From Pseudomonas sp. HS6 (GTDB lineage Bacteria > Pseudomonadota > Gammaproteobacteria > Pseudomonadales > Pseudomonadaceae): 64,000 nucleotides of DNA. The notes under the pieces were generated by a model. The model did not search any database, had not been told where the DNA came from, and saw only the letters and a list, made by a program, of their open reading frames with translations. Location of the stretch: the NCBI RefSeq assembly GCF_023375815.1, contig NZ_CP067412.1, positions 6,138,001 to 6,202,000 on the forward strand. Reading direction: 5' to 3'. This document shows positions 36,422-44,671 of the stretch, piece by piece (the stretch's first letter is position 1; the number at the start of each line of letters is the position of its first letter). The position numbers and the translations under genes were made by a program.

Positions 36422-36439
36422 GTGACGGTTGGGTGACAT
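36422..36439 (-). promoter_or_regulatory. Candidate Pho box
   Basis: On the minus strand the sequence reads ATGTCAC CCAA CCGTCAC: two 7-bp direct repeats separated by 4 bp, the exact 11-bp periodicity of a PhoB site, with both half-sites matching CTGTCAT at 5 of 7 bases. It lies about 61-78 bp before the acid phosphatase start codon, a suitable activator position. Confidence 0.7.
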
Positions 36440-36457
36440 TTTGAAGCCCGGAAACAA

Positions 36458-36487
36458 ATGTGGGAGCCAGTACGCTGGCTCCCACAT
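36458..36487. repeat. REP-type perfect hairpin
   Basis: ATGTGGGAGCCAG (36458-36470), tetraloop TACG, CTGGCTCCCACAT (36475-36487): a perfect 13-bp stem typical of pseudomonad REP/IR1-like intergenic repeats. It sits between atoE and the acid phosphatase promoter and could also attenuate read-through from atoE. Confidence 0.85.
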
Positions 36488-36515
36488 GAGAATCACGTCG
36501 GAAGATAGCCCCGGA

Positions 36516-37934
36516 TTACGGCATCACTGGCGGCGTATACGCCAACGTCGTCCCCAGCGCCCACAGCAACAGCAGCACCAGCGGTGTGTGCACCAGCAGT
36601 TGTACGAACGAGAAGCCGATCAGGTCCCGCGCCTTCAACCCCAGCACGCCCAGCAGCGGCAGCATGTAGAACGGGTTGATCAGGTTCGGCAGGGCTTCGG
36701 CGGCGTTGTAGATCTGCACCGCCCAGCCCAGGTGATAGTTGAGGTCATTGGCCACTTGCATCACGTACGGCGCCTCGATGATCCACTTGCCGCCGCCGGA
36801 TGGAATAAAGAAGCCGAGAATTGCCGAGTACACGCCCATCAGCAGCGCGTAGGTGTCGTGGGAAGCGATGCTGACGAAAAAGGTCGAGATGTGATGGGCC
36901 AAAGTCTGCGCATCGGTGCCTTTGACCGTGGTCATCAGCGCGGCAATCGAGCCGTATAGCGGGAACTGGATCAGCACGCCGGTGGTGGTTGGCACCGCTC
37001 GCGCCACTGCATCGAGGAAGCTGCGCGGGCGCCAGTGCAGCAACGCGCCAAGCATGATGAACAGGAAGTTATAGGTGTTGAGCCCGGAAATCGCGGTGAT
37101 CGCAGGTTTAGTCGAAAACTCATGGAACAACCATCCGGCCGCCAACAGCACCAGCACGATGATCAGCAGCGGGCTGTGCTCCAGCCATTCGCCCGGGCGG
37201 GTGCGAGGTTGCAGGGGTGGCAGGTTGAAGGCGGGGTCGATGCCGCAGGCCTTGGCGTCGCGCGCCGAGTTCGGACCCGGTGCGGTGGCGTAGGCGATGA
37301 TGATCGAGATCACCACCAGCGCCAGCAGCATCACTCCCGACTGCCAGAGAAAAATCGTCTGAGTGAATGGAATCACCCCGGTAATCGACAGAATCGATGG
37401 CGGCAAACTGGCGGGGTTGGCCTGCAACTGCGCGGCGGACGACGACAGGCCCAACGCCCAGACGGCGCCAAGGCCAAGGTAGGCAGCGGCACCGGCGGCG
37501 CGATAATCCATTTTCAGATCGGTGCGGCGTGCGAGGGCGCGCACCAGCAGACCGCCGAACACCAGCGACAGGCCCCAGTTCAGCAACGACGCGACCATCG
37601 AGATCAGCGCGACCCAAGCCACGGCGGAGCGGCCGTTCTTCGGGATTCGCGCCAGGCGATCGATCAGTTTCACGGCGGGCGGCGAACTGGCCACCACGTA
37701 ACCACCGATGACTACGAAGGCCATCTGCATGGTGAACGGGATCAGGCTCCAGAAACCGTCACCGAACGCCATGGCAGCGTCGGTGGGTTTGGCCCCCATG
37801 GCCAGGGTCGCCAGCGCCACGATAATCACCGCCAGTGCGGCAAATACCCAGGAGTCGGGAAACCAGCGTTCGGCAAAGCTTGAGCAGCGCAAGGCAAAGC
37901 GCGCAGAGCGGCTATCTTCGATATCAACGGCCAC
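36516..37934 (-). CDS. atoE: Short-chain fatty acid transporter AtoE
   Basis: A 472-residue membrane protein of the AtoE/TIGR00366 family with about a dozen hydrophobic helices. Typical motifs are FGDGFWSLIPFTMQMAFVVI, LNWGLSLVFGGLLVRA, FFIPSGGGKWIIEAPYVMQ and ALPNLINPFYMLPLLG. It imports short-chain fatty acids such as acetoacetate or butyrate. GTG 37934 (protein VAVDIEDS...) follows GAGG at good spacing; the upstream open frame of 70 codons lacks a ribosome site. It is monocistronic; no acetoacetyl-CoA transferase gene is adjacent, in contrast to the E. coli ato operon. Divergent from the MFS gene at 38134. Confidence 0.85.
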   Translation of the reverse strand: MAVDIEDSRSARFALRCSSFAERWFPDSWVFAALAVIIVALATLAMGAKPTDAAMAFGDGFWSLIPFTMQMAFVVIGGYVVASSPPAVKLIDRLARIPKNGRSAVAWVALISMVASLLNWGLSLVFGGLLVRALARRTDLKMDYRAAGAAAYLGLGAVWALGLSSSAAQLQANPASLPPSILSITGVIPFTQTIFLWQSGVMLLALVVISIIIAYATAPGPNSARDAKACGIDPAFNLPPLQPRTRPGEWLEHSPLLIIVLVLLAAGWLFHEFSTKPAITAISGLNTYNFLFIMLGALLHWRPRSFLDAVARAVPTTTGVLIQFPLYGSIAALMTTVKGTDAQTLAHHISTFFVSIASHDTYALLMGVYSAILGFFIPSGGGKWIIEAPYVMQVANDLNYHLGWAVQIYNAAEALPNLINPFYMLPLLGVLGLKARDLIGFSFVQLLVHTPLVLLLLWALGTTLAYTPPVMP

Positions 37935-38133
37935 GGGAGTACCTCGGATTTTTATGTTTATTGTGGTCTTCGGGGCTTGGCCGGCCCGTCTGGACAGGTG
38001 CCAACAGTAAATCAACCGGCGGATTTTTGTGACCGTGTTTTGCTGAATCAGACTATGGTCTAACGGGTTGTCGATCGGCCCTTTTGCGTAGACCATGGGC
38101 GCCTTGGTTTTTTGCCTGCCAGAGTTCTTTGCC

Positions 38134-39447
38134 ATGACTGCCAACTCCGAAGCCCGACCGGCGCCATTCAGCCGGTCCGACTACAAGACCCTCGGCCTTG
38201 CAGCCTTGGGCGGGGCGCTGGAGATCTACGATTTCATCATTTTCGTGTTCTTCGCCCTGACCCTCAGCCAACTGTTCTTCCCGCCGGAAATGCCCGAGTG
38301 GCTGCGCCTGCTGCAAAGCTTCGGGATTTTTGTCACCGGCTATCTGGCGCGCCCGCTGGGCGGAATCCTGATGGCGCATTTCGCCGACCGGCTGGGGCGC
38401 AAGAAAGTCTTCAGCCTGAGCATCCTGATGATGGCGCTGCCGTGCCTGCTGATCGGGATCATGCCGACTTATGCACAGATCGGTTATTTCGCACCGTTGT
38501 TGCTGCTGGCGCTGCGTATCCTGCAAGGCGCCGCAGTGGGCGGTGAAGTACCGAGCGCCTGGGTGTTTGTTGCCGAGCACGCGCCGGCCGGGCATCGCGG
38601 TTATGCATTGGGATTCTTACAGGCCGGGCTGACGTTTGGTTATCTGATCGGCGCGTTGACCGCGACCTTCCTGGCACAAGTCTTCACCCCCGCCGAAGTA
38701 CTCGATTACGCCTGGCGCTATCCGTTTCTGCTTGGTGGCGTGTTTGGTGTGATCGGCGTCTGGCTGCGTCGCTGGCTGAGCGAAACCCCGGTGTTCATGG
38801 CCATGGAAGCGCAGCGTGAGGCGCGGATCGAACTGCCGTTGCGCACGGTATTGCGCGAACATCGTCTGGCGATGCTGCCGGCCATGCTCCTGACCTGCGT
38901 GCTGACTTCGGCGGTGGTTGTGTTCGTGGTCATCACCCCGACCATGATGCAAAAGACCTTCGGCATGACCGCCGGCCATACTTTTGCGTTGAGCGCGCTG
39001 GGCATTGTTTTCCTGAACATCGGCTGCGTGATTGCCGGTGCACTGGTTGATCGCATCGGCGCCTGGCGCACCGTCATGCTGTACAGCCTGCTGCTGCCTC
39101 TGGGGATCGGCGTGCTTTACACCTGCCTGATAAGCGGCGGGGATTGGGTCGGTCTGGCCTATGCCATCGCAGGGTTGAGCTGTGGCGTGGTCGGTGCGGT
39201 GCCATCGGTCATGGTCAGTCTGTTTCCAGCGCGTATCCGCGTTTCGGGCATTTCCTTTACCTACAACATTGCCTACGCCGCATGGGCAAGCATCACACCG
39301 CTGCTGCTGATCGGTCTGATGCCGTGGAGCCCATGGATCTGTGTGATGTTCTGCGCGGTGATGGGCGCGGTCGGCATCGTCAGCGCGGCGTACTTCGGTG
39401 TGCGCATGCCCGGGGGCGGGCGCCGTTCGGTGGCGCCCTGTTCCTGA
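38134..39447 (+). CDS. MFS transporter (ProP/ShiA-type metabolite:H+ symporter)
   Basis: A 437-residue major facilitator with 12 predicted helices. It shows the family signatures YDFIIFVFFALTLSQLFFPP after helix 1, GYLARPLGGILMAHFADRLG with the following RKK (loop 2-3), LLALRILQGAAVGGEVPSAW and LFPARIRVSGISFTYN, the set found in proline/betaine, shikimate and dicarboxylate:H+ symporters. ATG 38134 begins MTANSEARPAPFSRSD; an in-frame ATG at 38095 has no ribosome site. Substrate is unknown; neighbours atoE and gntP suggest a carbon source. It converges on gntP with a 38-bp gap. Confidence 0.85.
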   Translation: MTANSEARPAPFSRSDYKTLGLAALGGALEIYDFIIFVFFALTLSQLFFPPEMPEWLRLLQSFGIFVTGYLARPLGGILMAHFADRLGRKKVFSLSILMMALPCLLIGIMPTYAQIGYFAPLLLLALRILQGAAVGGEVPSAWVFVAEHAPAGHRGYALGFLQAGLTFGYLIGALTATFLAQVFTPAEVLDYAWRYPFLLGGVFGVIGVWLRRWLSETPVFMAMEAQREARIELPLRTVLREHRLAMLPAMLLTCVLTSAVVVFVVITPTMMQKTFGMTAGHTFALSALGIVFLNIGCVIAGALVDRIGAWRTVMLYSLLLPLGIGVLYTCLISGGDWVGLAYAIAGLSCGVVGAVPSVMVSLFPARIRVSGISFTYNIAYAAWASITPLLLIGLMPWSPWICVMFCAVMGAVGIVSAAYFGVRMPGGGRRSVAPCS

Positions 39448-39485
39448 AGGCTGGTTGACGCCCTCAGCGCAGACTCGCGCGGCCG

Positions 39486-40856
39486 TCACGTCAACCAGTG
39501 CCACCACAGCAAGGTCCCTGCCAGACCCACCACCGAGACGATGGTTTGCAGGACCGACCAGACCCAGATCGTCTGTTTCAGTTGCAGGCCGAAGTACTCG
39601 CGAACCATCCAGAAGCCGGCGTCGTTCACGTGGCAGAAGAACACTGAGCCGGCGCCAATCGCCAGCGCCACCAACGAGCTTTGCGTCGCGGCGAGGCCCG
39701 CCATCATCGGCGCCAGAATCCCCGCCGTCGTCGTGGTGGCCACCGTCGCCGAGCCTGTGGCCTGACGCAGTGCCACGGCAATCAGCCAGGCCAGCAGCAG
39801 ATATGGCATGTGCGCGCCTTCGGCGACTTTACTGATGGTCTGGCTGACGCCGGCATCCAGCAAGGTCTGCTTCAAGCCGCCACCGGCACCGATGGTCAGC
39901 AACAGCACGGCAATCGGCGCGAGGCTTTTGCGCAGGGTGCCGCCGACGTGTTCACGCGACATTCCGTTGGCCCAGCCGAGGCAGATCACCGCCGCCATGA
40001 CGGCAATGCCCAACGCCACCAAGGGTTCTCCGAGAAACTTCAGGGTCAGGGCGACGCTGCTTTCCGGGCTCATCGCGACTTTCGCCAGCGTGCTGCCGAG
40101 CATCAGCAACACCGGCAACAGAATGATCAACAGCGACATGCCGAAGCTCGGCTGGCGCGGCGCTTTCGGCGGGGCGCTGAACAGCGCGCCAAGTTCCGCT
40201 GGCTCTTCGACGTGCATGCGTTTCGACAGCCAGTTGCCGTAGACCGGTCCGGCCAGGATCACCGCCGGGATGGCGATGCTGAAGCCCAGCAACATGGTCA
40301 GCCCAAGGTCGGCATGCAATGCGCTGACCGCGATCAACGGTCCGGGATGCGGAGGCATCAGGGCATGCAGCGTGGTCATGCCGGCCAGCGCCGGAATCGC
40401 GATTTTCAACAGCGGCTGACCGGAGCGGCGGGCCATGACGAAGATGATCGGTACCATCATCACCAACCCCACTTCGAAGAACAGCGGCAGGCCAATCACC
40501 ATTGCCACCAGCGCCATGACCCACGGCAGGGACTTGCCTTTGCCCAGCCCGAGCAAAGTCGACGCAATGCGGTCGGCGGCACCGGATTCGGCCATCAGCG
40601 CGCCAAGCATCGAGCCCAGCGCGATGATGATCCCCGCCTCACCGAGAATCGCCCCGGCGCCTTTGCTGAACGCCTTGGCCACGTCCTCTGGCGGTAAACC
40701 CGCACCGACGCCAGCAATGAACGTACCGATCAGGATCGATAGAAAGGGTGGTAGCCGGGTGGCGCTGATCAACACGATAATCGTCGCAATCGCCAGCAGG
40801 CAGCAGAGAATCAGTCGTGTGTCGTGAACCATCCAGGCAGCGGTCGATAAATCCAA
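39486..40856 (-). CDS. gntP: GntP-family gluconate:H+ symporter
   Basis: A 456-residue transporter of the gluconate permease family. LISATRLPPFLSILIGTFIAG, GSMLGALMAESGAADRIA, PLFFEVGLVMMVPIIFVMARR, LMPPHPGPLIAVSALHAD and ATGSATVATTTTAGI are all typical. TTG 40856 is preceded by GGAGT at ideal spacing and gives MDLSTAAWMVHD; the open frame upstream runs through the promoter. No gluconate kinase or gntR lies in the window, so it would be controlled in trans, possibly through the dyad at 40884. Other aldonates or a hydroxy acid remain possible substrates. Confidence 0.85.
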   Translation of the reverse strand: MDLSTAAWMVHDTRLILCCLLAIATIIVLISATRLPPFLSILIGTFIAGVGAGLPPEDVAKAFSKGAGAILGEAGIIIALGSMLGALMAESGAADRIASTLLGLGKGKSLPWVMALVAMVIGLPLFFEVGLVMMVPIIFVMARRSGQPLLKIAIPALAGMTTLHALMPPHPGPLIAVSALHADLGLTMLLGFSIAIPAVILAGPVYGNWLSKRMHVEEPAELGALFSAPPKAPRQPSFGMSLLIILLPVLLMLGSTLAKVAMSPESSVALTLKFLGEPLVALGIAVMAAVICLGWANGMSREHVGGTLRKSLAPIAVLLLTIGAGGGLKQTLLDAGVSQTISKVAEGAHMPYLLLAWLIAVALRQATGSATVATTTTAGILAPMMAGLAATQSSLVALAIGAGSVFFCHVNDAGFWMVREYFGLQLKQTIWVWSVLQTIVSVVGLAGTLLWWHWLT

Positions 40857-40883
40857 AACGGGACTCCTTATCGGGCGGTTACC

Positions 40884-40900
40884 TGCAACATATTGTTGCA
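40884..40900. promoter_or_regulatory. Candidate operator of the gluconate permease gene
   Basis: TGCAACA (40884-40890), TAT, TGTTGCA (40894-40900) is a perfect 7-bp dyad 28-44 bp before the gntP start. The adjacent minus-strand sequence TGTTGCAGGTAAC has the TGTT...GTAAC layout of GntR-type (LacI family) operators, so repression by such a protein is plausible. Confidence 0.5.
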
Positions 40901-41094
40901 ATTTGTCCTGAGAATACCTGATATGGCCGGGCCAGAGCGCCGGGTTTTGTATCCGTTCCGCGAGGGCGGATAAGACCAATGGCCCATTGAGATTATTTTT
41001 GACTGCCCGGTCTCAATAGCTCTTCAGAAAAAAATTCCAAGGCCGATGGTTAGGCTGCAACCCCGCTTTCCATCCAGTCCATCGGTGCTTTCCC

Positions 41095-42411
41095 ATGTTC
41101 AACAAACGCCTGAAGCAAGAGCTGGCGGCTCTTCGTGAAGAACTCTCCAGCCTTCTGCAAGTGAAGGAGAGCCTGGAAAGCGAGATGCTGGTGCTGACCC
41201 TTGAGCCCGACGGAAGGGTTCAATCGGTCAACCAGAACTTCCTCAATGAAATGCTCTACAAGAGCCATGACCTGATCGGCCGCGCGATCGAAGACATCGT
41301 GCCGGCCCATGTGAAGTCCGACGAGTTTCATCACCGCTTCAAGGCTGCACTGACGCGGGGCGAGCATTTCGCCGGCGCCGTGCGTTTGTCGCGCGGCAAT
41401 GGCGAAGAGGCGTGGTTGCGTTCGATCGTTCAGCCGATTCGTTCGTCTGACGGGCGGATCAGGCACTTCTCGATTTTCTCCAGCGACCTGACCCGCACCA
41501 TCGAAGCCTCCCGCGAACACGAGAACCTGATCGGCGCGCTGGTGCGTTCGACTGCGGTGATCGAGTTCGATCTCAACGGTAACGTGCTGAGTGCCAACGA
41601 CCGGTTCCTTCAGGGGATGGGTTACAGCCTGGCGCAGATCAAGGGCAAACATCACCGCATGTTCTGTGAGCCGGGAGAAGCCAACAGCGCCGAGTACCAG
41701 AACTTCTGGCGTCGATTGAACAACGGTGAATACGTTGCCGGACGATTCAAGCGAGTCGACCATCATGGCCGTGTCGTGTGGCTGGAGGCGTCCTACAACC
41801 CGGTACTCGACGCCAACGAAAAACTCTACAAAGTGGTGAAGTTCGCCACGGTGATCACCGATCAGGTCAATCAGGAGCAAGCCGTCGCCGAGGCCGCCAA
41901 CATTGCCTACAGCACGTCCTTGCAGACCGACAGCACCGCCCAGCGTGGAACCCGTGTGGTCACCGAAGCGGTCAACGTGATGCGCGATCTCTCGCGGCAC
42001 ATGCAGACCGCCGGCGAAGGCATCGAGGCACTGAACGAGCAATCGCAGGTGATCGGCACCATCGTCAAGACCATCAGCGGCATTGCCGAACAGACCAACC
42101 TGCTGGCACTCAACGCCGCCATTGAAGCCGCACGTGCAGGCGAGCAGGGCCGTGGTTTTGCGGTGGTGGCCGACGAAGTGCGGCAACTGGCTTCACGCAC
42201 CAGCCAGGCCACCGAGGAAATCGTCGGCGTGGTCCGCCAGAACCAGGACATGGCACGCAACGCCGTGGCACTGATGACCGACGGCAAGCTTCAGGCCGAG
42301 CAAGGGCTGGCGCTGGCGGCGGAGGCAGGCACAGTGATCGTCGAGATCCAGGACGGCGCGCAGAAAGTGGTGAACGCGGTCGGCCAGTTCGCCAACCAGT
42401 TATCCAGCTGA
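41095..42411 (+). CDS. Cytoplasmic PAS-PAS methyl-accepting chemotaxis protein (BdlA-like)
   Basis: A 438-residue soluble chemoreceptor-type protein. A short coiled coil (about residues 1-28) is followed by PAS 1 (about 29-135), PAS 2 (about 145-260, with the haem/flavin-PAS-like [19 protein letters not shown] and HHRMFC) and an MCP signalling domain whose tip contains [20 protein letters not shown]. No membrane helix is present. This layout is that of P. aeruginosa BdlA, which links redox or nutrient cues to biofilm dispersion, and of Aer-type sensors. The MCP domain is short, lacking part of the adaptation helices. Monocistronic, ending at the terminator at 42423. The signal is unknown. Confidence 0.85.
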   Translation: MFNKRLKQELAALREELSSLLQVKESLESEMLVLTLEPDGRVQSVNQNFLNEMLYKSHDLIGRAIEDIVPAHVKSDEFHHRFKAALTRGEHFAGAVRLSRGNGEEAWLRSIVQPIRSSDGRIRHFSIFSSDLTRTIEASREHENLIGALVRSTAVIEFDLNGNVLSANDRFLQGMGYSLAQIKGKHHRMFCEPGEANSAEYQNFWRRLNNGEYVAGRFKRVDHHGRVVWLEASYNPVLDANEKLYKVVKFATVITDQVNQEQAVAEAANIAYSTSLQTDSTAQRGTRVVTEAVNVMRDLSRHMQTAGEGIEALNEQSQVIGTIVKTISGIAEQTNLLALNAAIEAARAGEQGRGFAVVADEVRQLASRTSQATEEIVGVVRQNQDMARNAVALMTDGKLQAEQGLALAAEAGTVIVEIQDGAQKVVNAVGQFANQLSS

Positions 42412-42422
42412 TGCCTGCCAGG

Positions 42423-42459
42423 CGAAGGGATTGTCCAAGGCAATCCCTTCGCTGTTTTT
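42423..42459 (+). terminator. Rho-independent terminator after the PAS-MCP gene
   Basis: CGAAGGGATTG (42423-42433) pairs with CAATCCCTTCG (42441-42451), loop TCCAAGG, then CTGTTTTT. It starts 12 bp after the stop codon. Confidence 0.9.
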
Positions 42460-42498
42460 ATCCCGCTACAATCGGCTCTTTTTCCCGGAGCAGATCCC

Positions 42499-43101
42499 AT
42501 GAGCGAATTCTTCCGTCGCCCGGTTCCCCTGAACAAAGCCTACCGCCTGCTCAATCACGGGCCGACCGTATTGGTCAGCGCCGCCCATGACAGGCAGCGC
42601 AACATCATGGCTGCAGCCTGGGCCATGCCGCTGGATTTCGAACCGCCGAAAGTCGCGGTGGTGCTGGACAAGTCCACCTGGACCCGGCAACTGCTTGAAG
42701 CGTCCGGCACCTTCGTTCTCAACGTCCCTTGCGTGAATCAGGCCGATATCGTGCAAACCGTCGGTTCGACTTCGGGCCTGGAAATCAATCGTGATCAAGG
42801 TCAGGACAAGTTCCAGGCCTATGGCTTGCAGACCTTCGCGGGCGAGCAGGTTGATGCGCCGATGCTGGACGGCTGCGTGGCCTGGCTCGAATGCCGGCTG
42901 CTGCCGGAGCCGCGCAATCATGAACAGTACGATCTATTTCTGGCAGAGGTGATCGCGGCGCAGGCTGACGCGCGGGTTTTCAGCGATGGGCGCTGGCATT
43001 TTGAAGGGCATGATGAATTGCGCACGCTGCACCATGTGGCCGGTGGGAATTTTCTGAAAATCGGTGATCCGGTGGTCGGGAAGGGCCTGGGCGTTTTTTG
43101 A
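42499..43101 (+). CDS. Flavin reductase-like FMN-binding split-barrel protein
   Basis: A 200-residue protein of the flavin reductase-like family. The N-terminal strand set NHGPTVLVSAAHDRQRNIMA, AMPLDFEPPKVAVVLDKSTW and SGTFVLNVPCVNQADI is typical of the FMN-binding split barrel, and HVAGGNFLKIGD closes it. CCCGGAG lies upstream of ATG 42499. Family members reduce flavins with NAD(P)H or act as flavin-dependent oxidoreductases. No oxygenase partner is adjacent, so its physiological role is open. Confidence 0.82.
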   Translation: MSEFFRRPVPLNKAYRLLNHGPTVLVSAAHDRQRNIMAAAWAMPLDFEPPKVAVVLDKSTWTRQLLEASGTFVLNVPCVNQADIVQTVGSTSGLEINRDQGQDKFQAYGLQTFAGEQVDAPMLDGCVAWLECRLLPEPRNHEQYDLFLAEVIAAQADARVFSDGRWHFEGHDELRTLHHVAGGNFLKIGDPVVGKGLGVF

Positions 43102-43194
43102 CAGATTGTTAATGTTTTGCAGTAATTAATTATTGTTTTACGATAATTTTAATTGTTAAGGTAGCTCTCACATTCATTCTTGTGAGGCTTTCCC

Positions 43195-43748
43195 GTGACC
43201 ACCCACGGGCTCGTGCAATTCAGTCGGCGCATGGCGACGATGACGTTGATCCTGATCGTCGCAATGCTGCTGCTCAATGCTGTGTTGTGGGTTTACCCAC
43301 CGTTGGCGGAAAAGGAGGGCTGGGGTTTGCGCTGACCGAGCGTCAACTGTCGCAAATGGCCGGCACCGCAGCGTCGTTTCCGTGGTGGCAGAAGCTGGGC
43401 GGGATCGTGCTGTCGAGCATTCCCCTGCTGGCGCTGGCGCCAGGCTTGAACCATTTGCGCCGGCTGTTTCAGAGCTATGGGCGGGGTGAGTATTTCGCCC
43501 GTGAAACGGCGGACCATCTGGGCAAGGTCGGGCGAGCCGTGGCGATTTGGGTGCTGCTGGATTTCCTCTGTGAACCGATGCTCAGCCTGTGGGTCACCCA
43601 GAATGCGCCGGTGGGTGAGCGCTTGTTCACCTTGAGCATCACAGCTGCTTCGTTCGTCGCATTGTTCCTGGCCGCGTGTATCGCGGTGATTGCGCGGATC
43701 CTGTCGCAAGCCAGCGAAGTGGACCGGGAAAACCGCACGTTTATATGA
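43195..43748 (+). pseudogene. DUF2975-type membrane protein, frameshifted
   Basis: The N-terminal part starts at GTG 43195 (VTTHGLVQFSRRMATMTLIL, a membrane helix) and runs to a TGA at 43333. The rest (GLGFALTERQLSQMAGTAAS to ENRTFI, with three more helices and YGRGEYF) continues in the -1 frame to 43748. Together they make one DUF2975 protein of about 185 residues. The switch lies near 43309-43322 in GGCGGAAAAGGAGGGC. A one-base indel or sequencing error is the simple explanation; a programmed -1 shift aided by the AGGAGG Shine-Dalgarno-like run is possible. The HTH gene that normally partners DUF2975 follows after 7 bp. Confidence 0.7.
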
Positions 43749-43755
43749 GGTCGAC

Positions 43756-43977
43756 ATGCCTATCGTGATTCAACTGGATGTGATGCTCGCACTGCGCAAG
43801 GTCAAATCCAAAGACCTTGCAGCGGCAATCGGCATTACCGAGGCCAACCTGTCGCTGCTCAAACAGGGCAAAGTCAAAGGGCTGCGACTGGCGACACTGG
43901 ATGCCATCTGCGAATACCTCAACTGTCAGCCCGGCGATCTGCTGGTCAGGGTGGCGGAAGAGGAGGGCGAAGCCTGA
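43756..43977 (+). CDS. Small XRE/YozG-like HTH regulator
   Basis: A 73-residue Cro/C1-type helix-turn-helix protein (VMLALRKVKSKDLAAAIGIT, EANLSLLKQGKVKGLRLATL, then CEYLNCQPGDLLV). ATG 43756 has GAGG upstream; the open frame extends back into the DUF2975 gene but only this part matches the family. This HTH commonly accompanies DUF2975 genes as a two-gene unit. It ends at the shared terminator at 44013. Confidence 0.85.
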   Translation: MPIVIQLDVMLALRKVKSKDLAAAIGITEANLSLLKQGKVKGLRLATLDAICEYLNCQPGDLLVRVAEEEGEA

Positions 43978-43992
43978 GGGTTTCATTTGTCG

Positions 43993-44054
43993 CCGAATCG
44001 AATTCATGGACATACAAAAAAGGCTTACCTCTCGGTAAGCCTTTTTCAGTTGGC
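43993..44054. repeat. 62-bp direct repeat, copy 1, with terminator
   Basis: This 62-bp segment recurs at 44601-44662 with one mismatch (position 9: A here, G there). It contains a bidirectional terminator, GGCTTACC, TCTC, GGTAAGCC with flanking A and T runs, which ends the HTH gene on its left and the antitoxin gene on its right. The repeats bracket the 546-bp antitoxin segment. Confidence 0.9.
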
Positions 44055-44111
44055 GGGCGGGGACTTCAGGATAGGCAATACATGTTGAGGTGCCTGGATG
44101 GCTGTTTTTTA

Positions 44112-44483
44112 TCAGACCGATTTCATGGGTTTGATCAAACTCTCTGCCGGAATACCGAACAACTCGTGAAGTTTCCAGATCATGGGAAGCGTCAGCGCGC
44201 GTTTGCCATTCAGAACCTCATAAACGCGGTTTGTCCGGCCAATTGCAGGTGCGAGATCGGCTGCCGACAGACCGGACTGCTCCATCCGAAACCTTATGGC
44301 GTCAATCGGGTTGGGCAGGTCGAGTGGGAAGTGTCTGGCCTCATAGGCTTCTATAAGGGTGATCATGATGTCGAAGTAATCACCCTCAGGCGTGCCGGGC
44401 TCTGGCTCATTCTCGAAAAGAGCGGACACGTCTTTGAGCGCCGCACGGTAGTCTTCTTCGGTATGAATCGGACGTATGTTCAT
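44112..44483 (-). CDS. higA: HigA-type antitoxin, orphan
   Basis: A 123-residue antitoxin of the HigA/XRE family. An N-terminal toxin-binding half (EEDYRAALKDVSALFENEPE, PEGDYFDIMITLIEAYEARH) is followed by an HTH (SGLSAADLAPAIGRTNRVYE). It would be neutralising antitoxin and autoregulator of a higBA operon. The upstream toxin gene survives only as its last codons (see 44487), so the antitoxin is orphaned, though still intact and without stops. It is flanked by 62-bp direct repeats and is less GC-rich than the genes around it. Confidence 0.85.
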   Translation of the reverse strand: MNIRPIHTEEDYRAALKDVSALFENEPEPGTPEGDYFDIMITLIEAYEARHFPLDLPNPIDAIRFRMEQSGLSAADLAPAIGRTNRVYEVLNGKRALTLPMIWKLHELFGIPAESLIKPMKSV

Positions 44484-44486
44484 GGG

Positions 44487-44600
44487 TTACTCCATTTCGA
44501 CGGTATCAGCGTCGATTGCGTCGTACTGTTTGTGAGAACTCTGCAAGCACTCTATCCCGGACAGCATTTTTCCGGTGTAGGAAAAGGCAATGTGATTTAA
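44487..44600 (-). pseudogene. higB: Remnant of HigB toxin (C-terminal tail only)
   Basis: Just upstream of higA, a frame ends SSHKQYDAIDADTVEME with its TAA 3 bp before the antitoxin ATG. The HKQYDAIDADTVE segment is the characteristic C-terminus of HigB-type mRNA interferases (commonly GTHAQYDxIDAxTI). The preceding codons to 44600 do not resemble HigB, and at 44601 the 62-bp repeat begins, so the toxin body has been deleted or never came with the insert. The toxin should be inactive. Confidence 0.65.
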
Positions 44601-44662
44601 CCGAATCGGATTCATGGACATACAAAAAAGGCTTACCTCTCGGTAAGCCTTTTTCAGTTGGC
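44601..44662. repeat. 62-bp direct repeat, copy 2, with terminator
   Basis: The second copy of the repeat at 43993-44054, 61 of 62 bases identical. Its hairpin GGCTTACC/GGTAAGCC with T-run is placed to terminate the gamma-glutamyltransferase transcript on the minus strand (10 bp beyond its stop). Confidence 0.9.
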
Positions 44663-44671
44663 AACGGTAAC

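Noticed and set aside
44034..44080. Possible decayed tRNA 3' end after the first 62-bp repeat
   Set aside because: TTGGCGGGCGGGGACTTCAGG faintly resembles the tail of the tRNA-Met gene at 47845, but it cannot be folded into tRNA arms and the similarity is too short.
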